Positions 56,535 through 64,000 of a stretch of 64,000 nucleotides of DNA are shown in pieces. The first letter of the stretch is position 1, and every line of letters begins with the position of its first letter. Where the stretch lies: contig NZ_AP017369.1 in NCBI RefSeq assembly GCF_002355155.1, positions 682,001 through 746,000 of the forward strand. The letters run 5' to 3'. The position numbers and the translations under genes were made by a program. The notes beneath the pieces were generated by a model. The model did no database searches. It had not been told where the DNA came from and saw only the letters and a program-made list of their open reading frames with translations. The DNA comes from Corynebacterium suranareeae (lineage in GTDB: Bacteria; Actinomycetota; Actinomycetes; Mycobacteriales; Mycobacteriaceae).

Positions 56535-56855
56535 TCACACTTGTGTTTCTGGTGTGGTCACTGAAAGATCCATGTCTTCTGTGACCTTGATCTGGCAGGA
56601 CAGGCGAGAGCACTCCTCGCGGTCAACGGCTGCACCCCACAGCATCTCATCTTCCATCTCCTCCATCGGAGGAAGAGCATCGTATTGTTCGGGGTCAACA
56701 AACACATGGCAGGTTGCACACGACAAAGAGCCACCGCATTCAGCAACAATGCCAGGAACGCCGTTGCGGACAGCAGTTTCCATCACTGAATCACCAACAG
56801 TTGCGTCAATGGTGCGAGTGTCACCTGAATGATCAATGAAATGAATAGTGGACAT
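56535..56855 (-). CDS. creF: [2Fe-2S] ferredoxin of the CreJ P450 system
   Basis: A 106-aa adrenodoxin/putidaredoxin-type ferredoxin. The cluster ligands are C-x5-C-x2-C in AECGGSLSCATCHVFV and a fourth Cys in CSRLSCQIKV. The acidic stretch MEEMEDEML is the usual partner-docking helix. It shuttles electrons from CreE to CreJ. AGGAGAAG precedes the ATG. Confidence 0.94.
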   Translation of the reverse strand: MSTIHFIDHSGDTRTIDATVGDSVMETAVRNGVPGIVAECGGSLSCATCHVFVDPEQYDALPPMEEMEDEMLWGAAVDREECSRLSCQIKVTEDMDLSVTTPETQV

Positions 56856-56884
56856 GATCTTCTCCTAAAAAAATTTCTCAGTAT

Positions 56885-57631
56885 TTAGATAAACTGTCGG
56901 CCGCCATCAACGATGAGCGTTTGCCCAGTGATGTATTCAGCCTCTGGGGATGCAAGGAACAAGGTGGCACCGACGATGTCTTGCGGCTTACTTGCACGCT
57001 TGATTGACCCGCGGTCAACGCCATAGGTTTCCGCGTTATCCATCAGCCCCAAACTGGCTTCGGTCAACGTAAACCCAGGTGCAACCGCATTGACCGTGAT
57101 GCCACGACCGCCTAGCTCTTTAGCCAACACCCTGGTCAAGGCAATAACCCCACCTTTAGAGGCCACATAGTGCGCCCAATGCGCAGATCCTGAAAACACA
57201 GTCGCGCTGGAAAGATTGACCACGCGGGCATTATCAGACAAAAACGGGCTTAAGCAACGAGTAACCAACCACGGGCCTTTGAGATTGACGCCCATGACCA
57301 AATCCCACTCAGCGGGATCAATATCTTCGAAAGGTGAACGAGTCACCGTCGCATACACCGCTGCATTATTCACAAGGACATCGATCTGGCCACCGCCAAA
57401 CTCAGCGGCACCCGCGGCTAGTGCTTCGGTGGATTCCAAAGACGTGACGTCTACTTCAAAGGCTGCGGCGTCTGCGCCTTGAGCTTTAAGCTTGTCGACG
57501 GTTTCCTGCGCCCCATCCAGATTGATATCCGCCACCGCGATCCGGTCACCTTTCGCGGCGAAACCTTCAGCAAAAGCTCGACCCAAACCACCTGCGGCAC
57601 CAGTGATAAGAACAGTGCGTGGGCTATGCAT
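56885..57631 (-). CDS. creG: Short-chain dehydrogenase of the 4-cresol pathway
   Basis: A 248-aa SDR from the ATG at 57631; longer frames would lie inside creH. Cofactor motif TGAAGGLGRAFAEGF with Asp in VADINLDG suggesting NAD, the structural NNAA, catalytic Ser in NLSSATVF and Tyr/Lys in HYVASKGG. In the cre pathway it is the alcohol dehydrogenase that oxidises 4-hydroxybenzyl alcohol. Its start overlaps the end of creH by 8 bases. Confidence 0.9.
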   Translation of the reverse strand: MHSPRTVLITGAAGGLGRAFAEGFAAKGDRIAVADINLDGAQETVDKLKAQGADAAAFEVDVTSLESTEALAAGAAEFGGGQIDVLVNNAAVYATVTRSPFEDIDPAEWDLVMGVNLKGPWLVTRCLSPFLSDNARVVNLSSATVFSGSAHWAHYVASKGGVIALTRVLAKELGGRGITVNAVAPGFTLTEASLGLMDNAETYGVDRGSIKRASKPQDIVGATLFLASPEAEYITGQTLIVDGGRQFI

Positions 57632-59552
57632 GGGCGTCCACCCCGTGTGTGTGCACCCCGTGTGTGTGCGCCCCGTGCTGATGGGAATGGCTATGCGCGC
57701 CGGGTCCTGCGATGCGTCGAGTATCCGCATCTTGGTTGACAATGACAACCTTGCCCTTGGTTCCGTCGACCTTGAGGTAATCGCCAGTTTTGATGGTGGT
57801 GGACGCAGCACCGGTTCCTGTCACAGCTGGCAAGCCATATTCGCGGCACACGATTGCAGCGTGGCTCATCATGCCACCGATATCGGTGACGGTTGCTTTG
57901 ATTTTTCCAAAGATCGGACCCCAGGACGGTGCGGTGACAGGGGCTACCAGGATTTCATCTTGCTGAATGTCTGAAAGATCATCGGCGCTGAGGATCACTC
58001 GTGCGTAGCCTTCCACCACACCAGGGGAAGCAGCCATGCCTTTGAGCGTTCCTTCTTCGGCATCCTCATCATTACCCAACCAGGATTGCACCTGTTCGGT
58101 AGTAATTCCCCACAGCATGCGGGTGAAAGGTTCGGTGATGGACTCCGGTGGAGTGTTTAAAGCTGGGGCTGGCCTGGCAGTTTTCAACGCAGTGACAATG
58201 GCTTTTCTGCGCTCGATTTCTTCTGGCCAAATAATCGTGCCAATTGGGCCTTCTGGTGCGCCCACACCCCATGCAGTAGCCAGGTCGAAGAGGACATCGC
58301 GGACTTCAGTGCGGTTTAGGTACAGCATGTCATCTTCTTCTTCCCAAAAGCCGTAGCCTTGGAGAGTACGAGAGAGCTCACGGACCTTGCGCCAAAATAC
58401 TGACATGGTCCAATGCTCGATGTAGAAGTTGTGGTTTTCCACATAGGGGTATGCGGTAGCAGCCAGCCCGCATTTGGCATCAAATTGTGCGAGTTGTTCA
58501 CCATCTAAAAGGTCGCGGTATTCTTCGACCACTCGCTGCTTTTCTGCGATGAGTTCTTCTTTTGGCCGGGCAATAGTCTGGCCTTCATCAAGGCGACGGA
58601 TGTAGTCAGCGATGTAGCCCAAAGGAAGCTCAAGGTGCTCGATCCAGTATTTATCGTGCCCGTAGAATCCATTTCCTACCGTGAAGTTGAACCATGGGTC
58701 TTGTGCTTCTTCCCAACGCGCGATCCACGTTGCACCACCTTCTGCCTCAGCGATGGATTTCAAAGTAGCTTGCGGATCATCCGGATTGGCAAAGTGAGTT
58801 TGAAGACCAAGATCGACGGCTAGTTGCGCCAAAGTTTTTAGCTCATCATCAGGGCGGAATAGTTCCATATCCACGCCCTGGACCATCATGGAAATGGATT
58901 GATCAGGGATGTCTGGGAAGACTTCTTTGCAGTAATTAAAGAAATCCAAGTATGCGATGTAGCCCAGGTTGAGGAACTCAAAGTGGTATTGCCAGTTTTG
59001 GTAGGCAAGTTGGATGAGCCGATCAAAGTTCTCCATGAGCACTTCAGTGCCATCTTTAGCTTTGCCGGAAATGATATCGTCGATGGGCACGTACTCCGGC
59101 AGTGGCTTAAATTCCAAAGACTCCAGCTCATTAATGGTGCCCAGTACTCGCTGCTTCCAATTTTCCAGCATAGGTTCCCAGTTTTGGAAGTAGTGCGTGA
59201 TGCGTTCCTGGAACATCGGGACACGTTCCGCAATCTGGTCTTCAGGCACGGGGATGGGGGACATATAGAGGTATCCCAGGTGCACGCGGAACTCGATGCC
59301 GTTGGCATTCGGAATCATCAAATGCCTCGCGTTGTATTGTCCAAGACACTTCACGGCGAATTCACCACCGATGGTCTCAAAAGGCTTAAATACTGTTGGC
59401 CAGTGCTGTGAATCGCAGAACCAGAATTTCTCATTTTCCTTATCCATGAGTTTGTCTTGGAAAACGAGGTAGTAGGGGTAGAGATCTTCCCAACCTTCCG
59501 CGCCTTGAGGCACGGGAAGATCAGACGGTTTGGGGAAAGATTTATTAGCCAT
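57624..59552 (-). CDS. creH: 4-methylphenyl-phosphate synthase subunit, phosphohistidine domain type
   Basis: About 642 aa from the ATG at 59552, with AAAGGAG 7 bases upstream. The C-terminal third contains the mobile phosphohistidine domain of PEP synthase/pyruvate-phosphate dikinase relatives, DIGGMMSHAAIVCREYGLPAV, whose His in SHAAI carries the phosphate. The N-terminal 450 residues are the large domain seen in phenylphosphate synthase subunit 1. With CreI, which supplies the ATP-binding half, it phosphorylates the hydroxyl of p-cresol before P450 oxidation. The C-terminus is a His-rich tail (9 His in the last 24 residues), partly encoded by a 15-base tandem repeat. Confidence 0.88.
   Translation of the reverse strand: MANKSFPKPSDLPVPQGAEGWEDLYPYYLVFQDKLMDKENEKFWFCDSQHWPTVFKPFETIGGEFAVKCLGQYNARHLMIPNANGIEFRVHLGYLYMSPIPVPEDQIAERVPMFQERITHYFQNWEPMLENWKQRVLGTINELESLEFKPLPEYVPIDDIISGKAKDGTEVLMENFDRLIQLAYQNWQYHFEFLNLGYIAYLDFFNYCKEVFPDIPDQSISMMVQGVDMELFRPDDELKTLAQLAVDLGLQTHFANPDDPQATLKSIAEAEGGATWIARWEEAQDPWFNFTVGNGFYGHDKYWIEHLELPLGYIADYIRRLDEGQTIARPKEELIAEKQRVVEEYRDLLDGEQLAQFDAKCGLAATAYPYVENHNFYIEHWTMSVFWRKVRELSRTLQGYGFWEEEDDMLYLNRTEVRDVLFDLATAWGVGAPEGPIGTIIWPEEIERRKAIVTALKTARPAPALNTPPESITEPFTRMLWGITTEQVQSWLGNDEDAEEGTLKGMAASPGVVEGYARVILSADDLSDIQQDEILVAPVTAPSWGPIFGKIKATVTDIGGMMSHAAIVCREYGLPAVTGTGAASTTIKTGDYLKVDGTKGKVVIVNQDADTRRIAGPGAHSHSHQHGAHTHGVHTHGVDAHA
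57639..57677 (-). repeat. In-frame 15-base tandem repeat encoding the CreH His-rich tail
   Basis: CACCCCGTGTGTGTG occurs at 57639-57653 and 57654-57668, with a partial diverged third unit. On the - strand the units encode H-T-H-G-V. Confidence 0.95.
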
Positions 59553-59600
59553 GGTCAAACTCCTTTAAAAAATGCTTTTCGACGAAAAGATGCGGTGGTT

Positions 59601-60695
59601 TTACTTTGTGCCGGTCATTGCGGCGGTGATTGAGCTGAAATCGAAACTGCCTGTAGTGTTGGCAGCCTGCGGAGTAGGGGTTTCCTTTTTCACACCGTTG
59701 GAATGGATGGTCTCTGGGCGAGATTGCAAAAGCAGAAGATTTTCTCCATCTGGAAGATCGGCATCCAATGCCCATTCGATGTCTTGCGGGCACTTGTAGT
59801 GTTTTTCTGCACGCTTGGCCATCTGTGCTACTGCGAGCATTTCTTCATCTGTCAGACTGCGGCGATCTGCGCGTTCTTGCTCAACGGGCTTTTCTACAAG
59901 GCTTCCACTGGTGGCATCGGGGATGAGTTCAGCATGCTTGCTTCCGATGTGTTCAGAAACAACCTGCAGCGTGATCTTGTCCAGCAAAATATTGTCCGGA
60001 GTTACTTCACCAGAAACCACCATTTCACCAACACCCCATGAGGAATCGATGGTGATTTTTGAGCGATCTCCGTTGGAAGGATTCATGGTGATGGCTACGC
60101 CAGCAACACGGGAATTAACCATCTTTTGCACCACCACCGCCATGGAGAGCCCTTCATTGGGGATGTTGTTTTTCAGGCGGTAAATAATGGCTCGGGAGGT
60201 AAACAGCGATGCCCAGCATTTGCGGATGTGTTCTGTCACAGCATTTAAGCCAACCTGCCACAAGTAGGTGTCTTGTTGCCCAGCGAAGGACGCATCAGGC
60301 AAATCTTCAGCAGTAGCAGAAGATCTGACAGCGACTGGGACATCGCCGCCGCAGCGTTCCATGAGTTCGCGATATGCCTGGTGTACTGCACGGCGAGCAT
60401 TTTCTGGAACTTCAAGGCTGCACAGTTCATCGCGGATGATCGCGGATACTCGATCAACTTCCTTGATATCTTCGGCATCTAGATCGGTGAGAAACTTCTC
60501 GATGTGCTCCGCAACGCCAGCTTCACGGATGAATTCATCGAAGCTTGCGGTGGTAACCACAAATCCAGGTGGGACAGGCATTCCAGCATCAGTCATCGAA
60601 ACTAGTGATGCACCTTTACCGCCGAGTACTTCTAGAACGGGATCCAGACCTTCATCAAAGCGTTGGACAAAGGGAATATTCAAACTGTTGGTCAT
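59601..60695 (-). CDS. creI: 4-methylphenyl-phosphate synthase subunit, ATP-grasp type
   Basis: A 364-aa protein equal to the ATP-binding N-terminal part of PEP synthase: GGKGASLVSMTDAGMPVPPGFVVT, VAVRSSATAEDLPDASFAGQ, VAITMNPSNGDRSKITI with SSWGVGE, and CPQDIEWALD. It lacks the phosphohistidine domain, which is in CreH, so the two form a split synthase like phenylphosphate synthase subunits 2 and 1. The last 35 residues are a Thr/Ser-rich tail. AAGGAAAG precedes the ATG; the 48-base gap to creH contains a copy of the 11-mer. Confidence 0.9.
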   Translation of the reverse strand: MTNSLNIPFVQRFDEGLDPVLEVLGGKGASLVSMTDAGMPVPPGFVVTTASFDEFIREAGVAEHIEKFLTDLDAEDIKEVDRVSAIIRDELCSLEVPENARRAVHQAYRELMERCGGDVPVAVRSSATAEDLPDASFAGQQDTYLWQVGLNAVTEHIRKCWASLFTSRAIIYRLKNNIPNEGLSMAVVVQKMVNSRVAGVAITMNPSNGDRSKITIDSSWGVGEMVVSGEVTPDNILLDKITLQVVSEHIGSKHAELIPDATSGSLVEKPVEQERADRRSLTDEEMLAVAQMAKRAEKHYKCPQDIEWALDADLPDGENLLLLQSRPETIHSNGVKKETPTPQAANTTGSFDFSSITAAMTGTK

Positions 60696-60720
60696 GGTCT
60701 TTCCTTATTGAATAAAGGTG

Positions 60721-61998
60721 TTAGGCATTCCAGGTCACGGGCACTGAAGTGGGGACGCGGAAGGAGAGGTTTTCCCGGAAACTAATTGGTGTCTCCGCCG
60801 TCAATTGCAAAGAAGGCACAAGTCTGGTGACTTCCTCGAGGCAGATTTTTGCTTGAAGTTTGGCCAGCATATTGCCCAGGCAATAGTGGATGCCGAAACC
60901 AAAAGACAGGTGCTCGCGGGCATTAGCGCGACTGATGTCGAATTCTTCGCCGTTTTCAAAGCGCGCTTCATCGCGGTTCGCGGAACCCATAAGCAGAAGC
61001 ACACCATCGCCTTCCTTAATGGCAACGCCGCCGATCTCGGTGTCTTTTAATGCTTTTCGACGCCACCCCACGATCGACCCGGAGTAACGCAAGACCTCAT
61101 CAACTGCTGCAGGAATCAGCTTTGGATTTTCAAGAATGGCTTCCCACTGCGCTGGATGATCAAGTAGGACTCGAAAGCAATTAGAAATCAGAGTTGTAGT
61201 TGTTTCATGCCCTGCAAACAACAGCGAATACAGCAATGACGCAATCTCATGATCGGTAATTTCTTGGCCTTCTTGCTGTGCACGCACCAGATCAGCAGTG
61301 AGGTTGTCGCCACCATGTGCATGGGCATCAGCCACCATGCGTTGGCATTCCTGCCAGTACTCAACCAAATTGTGCGCGTGGGGGATCTGTTCCTCATCAC
61401 TGAGATCACCCCATGTCATTGCTGCACGAGAATCTGACCAACGCTTGTAGGTGTCAACCATGGAAATATCTGCGCCAATGAGGGTGAGAATCGTGATGGT
61501 TGGAATATCGTAGGCAAGATCTGACACCATATCGCCTACCGGTTGGTCATGTGCCAACATTTTTTCCACACGATCAACCACCATGGCTCGGATGTCAGGC
61601 TCGAGTGCTTTGTAGCGACGTGGTGTGAATGCCTTCTGGGCGATGGCACGGATGCGGGTGTGCTCGGGTGGAATTCTCGCCGATAGTCCGGAGTAGGCGG
61701 TGAAACCACCATCGTTCATGATTTTGGTTGCCTGAGGTCCGCGCTTTCGAACGGGAGCTTGGGCGTTTTCAGAGGAGAAGGTTTCCCAGTCATCAAAGGT
61801 GGCTTTAATATCGTCGTACTTGGTTACCACCCAATAGCCGATCCGTTCATCAAACATCACTGGCTCTTCTTTGCGAAGTTCTTGATACGCAGGAAATGGG
61901 TTGTGCATATCGAAAGGCTCGTAGCCGTGATGGCTTGGAGCTTCGGATGTGTGCCCGAAGGGGCAACCACTGGTGGGGCTGGTTTGTTGGGAAGTCAT
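60721..61998 (-). CDS. creJ: Cytochrome P450 that oxidises phosphorylated alkylphenols
   Basis: About 425 aa from the ATG at 61998, chosen for the AGGAG 5 bases upstream; a longer frame reaches 62037. Hallmarks: I-helix AGHETTTTLIS (about residue 262), K-helix ExxR in DEVLRYSG (about 301), and the heme loop LSFGFGIHYCLGNMLA with the axial Cys (about 373). A short Cys/His-containing stretch (SGCPFGHTSEAPSHHG) precedes the fold. In the cre pathway it hydroxylates the methyl group of 4-methylphenyl phosphate, fed by CreE/CreF. It is the first structural gene of the operon, with a perfect palindrome 136 bases upstream. Confidence 0.94.
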   Translation of the reverse strand: MTSQQTSPTSGCPFGHTSEAPSHHGYEPFDMHNPFPAYQELRKEEPVMFDERIGYWVVTKYDDIKATFDDWETFSSENAQAPVRKRGPQATKIMNDGGFTAYSGLSARIPPEHTRIRAIAQKAFTPRRYKALEPDIRAMVVDRVEKMLAHDQPVGDMVSDLAYDIPTITILTLIGADISMVDTYKRWSDSRAAMTWGDLSDEEQIPHAHNLVEYWQECQRMVADAHAHGGDNLTADLVRAQQEGQEITDHEIASLLYSLLFAGHETTTTLISNCFRVLLDHPAQWEAILENPKLIPAAVDEVLRYSGSIVGWRRKALKDTEIGGVAIKEGDGVLLLMGSANRDEARFENGEEFDISRANAREHLSFGFGIHYCLGNMLAKLQAKICLEEVTRLVPSLQLTAETPISFRENLSFRVPTSVPVTWNA

Positions 61999-62045
61999 CT
62001 CATCTCCTGTCACTGTTGTGTGGCCGAAGCCAAACATTGTGAAAC

Positions 62046-62154
62046 TTGAATCACGTTTCTTAATGATTCGTGATGGCAGTCACTTTTAGGTGTGATTCAA
62101 AGTGTCGTCAAGATGAGACGTTGATACGAATTCTGATTCCACTGAGTGGAATCA
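62046..62154 (-). promoter_or_regulatory. Probable CreR operator region upstream of creJ
   Basis: A perfect palindrome with 10-base arms TGATTCCACT and AGTGGAATCA around one G lies at 62134-62154. A second inverted pair, TTGAATCAC (62046-62054) and GTGATTCAA (62092-62100), shares the GATTC core. IclR regulators bind such sites, and the only regulator gene nearby is creR. Confidence 0.7.
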
Positions 62155-62183
62155 ATTTAGGTTTATGCAGGTGGAGGGCGGCT

Positions 62184-62990
62184 TCAGGTATCGCCTTTCC
62201 GTCCAGTATTTTTGTGTGAAGCTAAAAGCGTGTCCAAAGGAATGAGTGCTGTAGCTTTTGTGATTCTCTGGCTGGTGGCCTGGAGGATCGGGAGGTAGCG
62301 TTCAAGGTTTGCTGCCTGCGCGGTAGGAACCACCAGTCCAATCGCTGCTCCTAGTTTGCCGGTATGCCACACCGGTACTGCGATCGATGCGCCGCCAATT
62401 CTTTGTTCGTCATGGGTAATGGCAAAACCCTGCGAATGAATGTGTTTCAGTTGTAATGCCAGAATCTCTGGATCCACAATTGTCTTAGGTGTGGAAGCGT
62501 TGAGCGGCAGCTTGAGGTAAGAGTGTCTGACCCATGGTTCATCAAATGCGAGGAGAATTTTTCCGACTGCAGTGGAATTTAAAGGCAGGCGACCACCAAC
62601 TCGAGCGGAGCGTGGAATCTTCTTTGTTCCATACGCACGGTCGATCAAAAGTGCCTCATCTTTATCCCGGACCACGAGTTGTGCAGTCTCCGAAGTGAGG
62701 GAGTAGAGCTCCTGAATAAATGGACGTGCTGTGTCACGCAACTGCCGTCCGGTATTTTGGGCAAGTTCCCAGATGCGTAACCCCAATTGGTATCGACCAT
62801 CTGATTTCTTGGACAGCAGCCCGCCTTCGGTTAGTTCGGAAACTAATCGGTGGGTGGTGCTGGGTGGTAGATCCGCAATTTCGGCAATTTCGGTAACGCC
62901 AAGTGGGCGCATGGTGTGCTCGAATGCCCCCAAAACGGCGATTACTTTGGAGGTAACTGTCCGCCCGGGTTCACGATTTCCACCTGCCAT
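62184..62990 (-). CDS. creR: IclR-family regulator of the cre cluster
   Basis: A 268-aa IclR-type regulator. Residues 10-70 are the winged helix-turn-helix (VTEIAEIADLPPSTTHRLVSELTEGGLL). The C-terminal effector domain has PLNSTAVGKILLAF and the conserved HDEQRIGGASIAVPVW block. It lies upstream of and codirectional with creJ, separated by 185 bases carrying a perfect palindrome. It probably controls the operon in response to a cresol-derived ligand. Confidence 0.92.
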   Translation of the reverse strand: MAGGNREPGRTVTSKVIAVLGAFEHTMRPLGVTEIAEIADLPPSTTHRLVSELTEGGLLSKKSDGRYQLGLRIWELAQNTGRQLRDTARPFIQELYSLTSETAQLVVRDKDEALLIDRAYGTKKIPRSARVGGRLPLNSTAVGKILLAFDEPWVRHSYLKLPLNASTPKTIVDPEILALQLKHIHSQGFAITHDEQRIGGASIAVPVWHTGKLGAAIGLVVPTAQAANLERYLPILQATSQRITKATALIPLDTLLASHKNTGRKGDT

Positions 62991-63384
62991 CTGTCTGCGC
63001 TCCTTAGAAAACCTTTTTGAGGTTTAAATACATGAGTGTAAAAAGTTAGGGCACTATCTAATTGGCCAGCATAACCTTATATTGCTGGATCCTGTGGCCG
63101 TAAATTCCACGGCGTATCGAGGGAATGTGCTTTCTAATGCAGGTTTCACAGACTCTGGTGAGCTCCAGGTAAGTGAGAGGAGGGAAGTAGCTGATTTTGA
63201 CTATGAAACAGATTACAAAAGATAGTTGGCGTGCAGTTCTGTAGGAAAGGCTGGTAGGGTAGACAAGTCAATCGTGTCCGATTTGTAATCGGACCAGGAT
63301 CTAAAGAACACATCTCCCGGTACCTTTCAGCCCCGACTATGTAAAAGTTGTCGGGTGAAAGTGCTGAGGAGGCCAGGAGGATAA
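62991..63384 (+). promoter_or_regulatory. secY promoter and structured leader
   Basis: This gap separates divergent creR and secY. Two hairpins precede secY: a perfect 8-bp stem GTCCGATT/AATCGGAC around TGT (63276-63294), and CTTTCA-CCCGAC with GTCGGGTGAAAG (63326-63360, one small bulge). A strong double ribosome-binding region (GAGGAGG and AGGAGG) follows. Confidence 0.55.
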
Positions 63385-64000
63385 GTGTCCGCCATTATTC
63401 AGGCATTTAAGGACGCAGATCTGCGTAAGAAGATTTTCTTCACTATCGCAATGATCGTTCTATACCGCATCGGTGCGCAGATCCCTTCCCCGGGAGTTGA
63501 CTATGCAACGATTAGCGGTCGTCTGCGTGACTTAACTCAGGATCAGTCAAGCGTGTATTCGCTGATTAACCTGTTTTCCGGTGGAGCGCTTTTGCAGCTG
63601 TCCATTTTTGCTATCGGCATCATGCCGTACATTACGGCTTCGATCATCGTGCAGTTGCTCACCGTGGTTATTCCACACTTTGAGCAGCTGAAGAAGGAAG
63701 GTCAGTCCGGCCAAGCCAAGATGATGCAGTACACCAGGTACCTTACGGTGGCATTGGCGTTGCTGCAGTCTGCGGGCATCGTCGCGTTGGCGGACCGTGA
63801 GCAGCTTCTTGGTGCAGGTATTCGTGTGCTGTCAGCTGACCGTAACTTCTTTGATTTGATCATCTTGGTTCTCACCATGACTGCTGGTGCAGTGTTGGTG
63901 ATGTGGCTGGGTGAGCTCATCACTGAAAAGGGTGTGGGCAACGGTATGTCTCTGCTGATTTTCGCAGGTATTGCTACCCGTCTTCCAACCGATGGTATGA
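63385..64000 (+). CDS. secY: Preprotein translocase subunit SecY (partial)
   Basis: The first 205 residues, cut by the window end, from a GTG start with AGGAGG upstream (VSAIIQAFKDADLRKKIFFTIAMI). Visible are the first transmembrane helix, YRIGAQIPSPGVD, the plug region FSGGALLQLSIFAIGIMPYITASIIVQLL, the cytoplasmic loop KKEGQSGQAKMMQYTRY and the helix-4/5 motif LGELITEKGVGNGMSLLIFAGI. SecY forms the membrane channel of the Sec export pathway. It is separated from rplO, its usual neighbour, by the cre region. Confidence 0.97.
   Translation, partial: MSAIIQAFKDADLRKKIFFTIAMIVLYRIGAQIPSPGVDYATISGRLRDLTQDQSSVYSLINLFSGGALLQLSIFAIGIMPYITASIIVQLLTVVIPHFEQLKKEGQSGQAKMMQYTRYLTVALALLQSAGIVALADREQLLGAGIRVLSADRNFFDLIILVLTMTAGAVLVMWLGELITEKGVGNGMSLLIFAGIATRLPTDGM

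Noticed and set aside
57632..57811. Longer N-terminus for creG
   Set aside because: It lies in the end of creH and encodes low-complexity sequence from the tandem repeat. The Rossmann fold begins right after the ATG at 57631.

Overview
The window is a chromosomal segment of a Corynebacterium, almost certainly C. glutamicum or a very close relative. RpoC, the EF-Tu gene with its upstream region, the ribosomal proteins, a DtxR-type iron box and the complete creC-to-creR 4-cresol gene set all match that species. GTG starts, coupled ATGA/TAATG junctions and actinobacterial protein variants fit. No tRNA, rRNA, IS element, prophage or CRISPR array was seen.

The backbone is the transcription/translation superlocus on the + strand: rpoB end and rpoC (1-4362), rpsL-rpsG (6965-7807), fusA (8152-10281), tuf (10644-11834), the S10 operon rpsJ to rpsQ (26486-31642), rplN-rplX-rplE (33158-34418), rpsH to rplO (49417-52098) and the start of secY (63385 onward). 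Accessory blocks, mostly on the - strand, separate these pieces. The spc operon is split in two places by about 15 kb and 11 kb.

Accessory blocks, left to right. (1) 4.5-6.7 kb: a small membrane protein, an XRE/MmyB regulator and a DUF1707 protein. (2) 12-17.2 kb: an AraC regulator and a two-gene heterodimeric ABC exporter whose first gene carries an in-frame amber codon. (3) 17.2-22.9 kb: an unusual siderophore-interacting protein with a methyltransferase-like C-terminus, and a FecCD-type iron-siderophore importer under a DtxR box. (4) 23.3-25.9 kb: a GlxA-type regulator divergent from an acetyl-CoA hydrolase/CoA-transferase. (5) 31.7-32.8 kb: a small membrane protein and an LppP/LprE-type lipoprotein. 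(6) 34.5-40.4 kb: a secreted SGNH hydrolase, an aldo/keto reductase and a formate dehydrogenase operon (fdhF, a DUF6457 protein, fdhD). (7) 40.5-47.8 kb: a probable corrinoid-uptake locus bracketed by two cobalamin riboswitches, with surface proteins resembling the separated alpha and beta domains of transcobalamin/intrinsic factor plus a full ECF transporter. (8) 52.2-63 kb: the cre cluster, in which p-cresol is phosphorylated (CreH/CreI), oxidised on its methyl group by a P450 system (CreJ/CreE/CreF), dephosphorylated (CreD) and oxidised to the acid (CreG/CreC), with IclR regulator CreR.

The long intergenic stretches are not empty. At least eight imperfect palindromes share one architecture with two interchangeable stem sequences. 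At four loci they lie next to a degenerate repeat of about 100-250 bp. An 11-mer, GCTTTTCGACG, occurs eleven times in the window. Three genes carry short in-frame tandem repeats.
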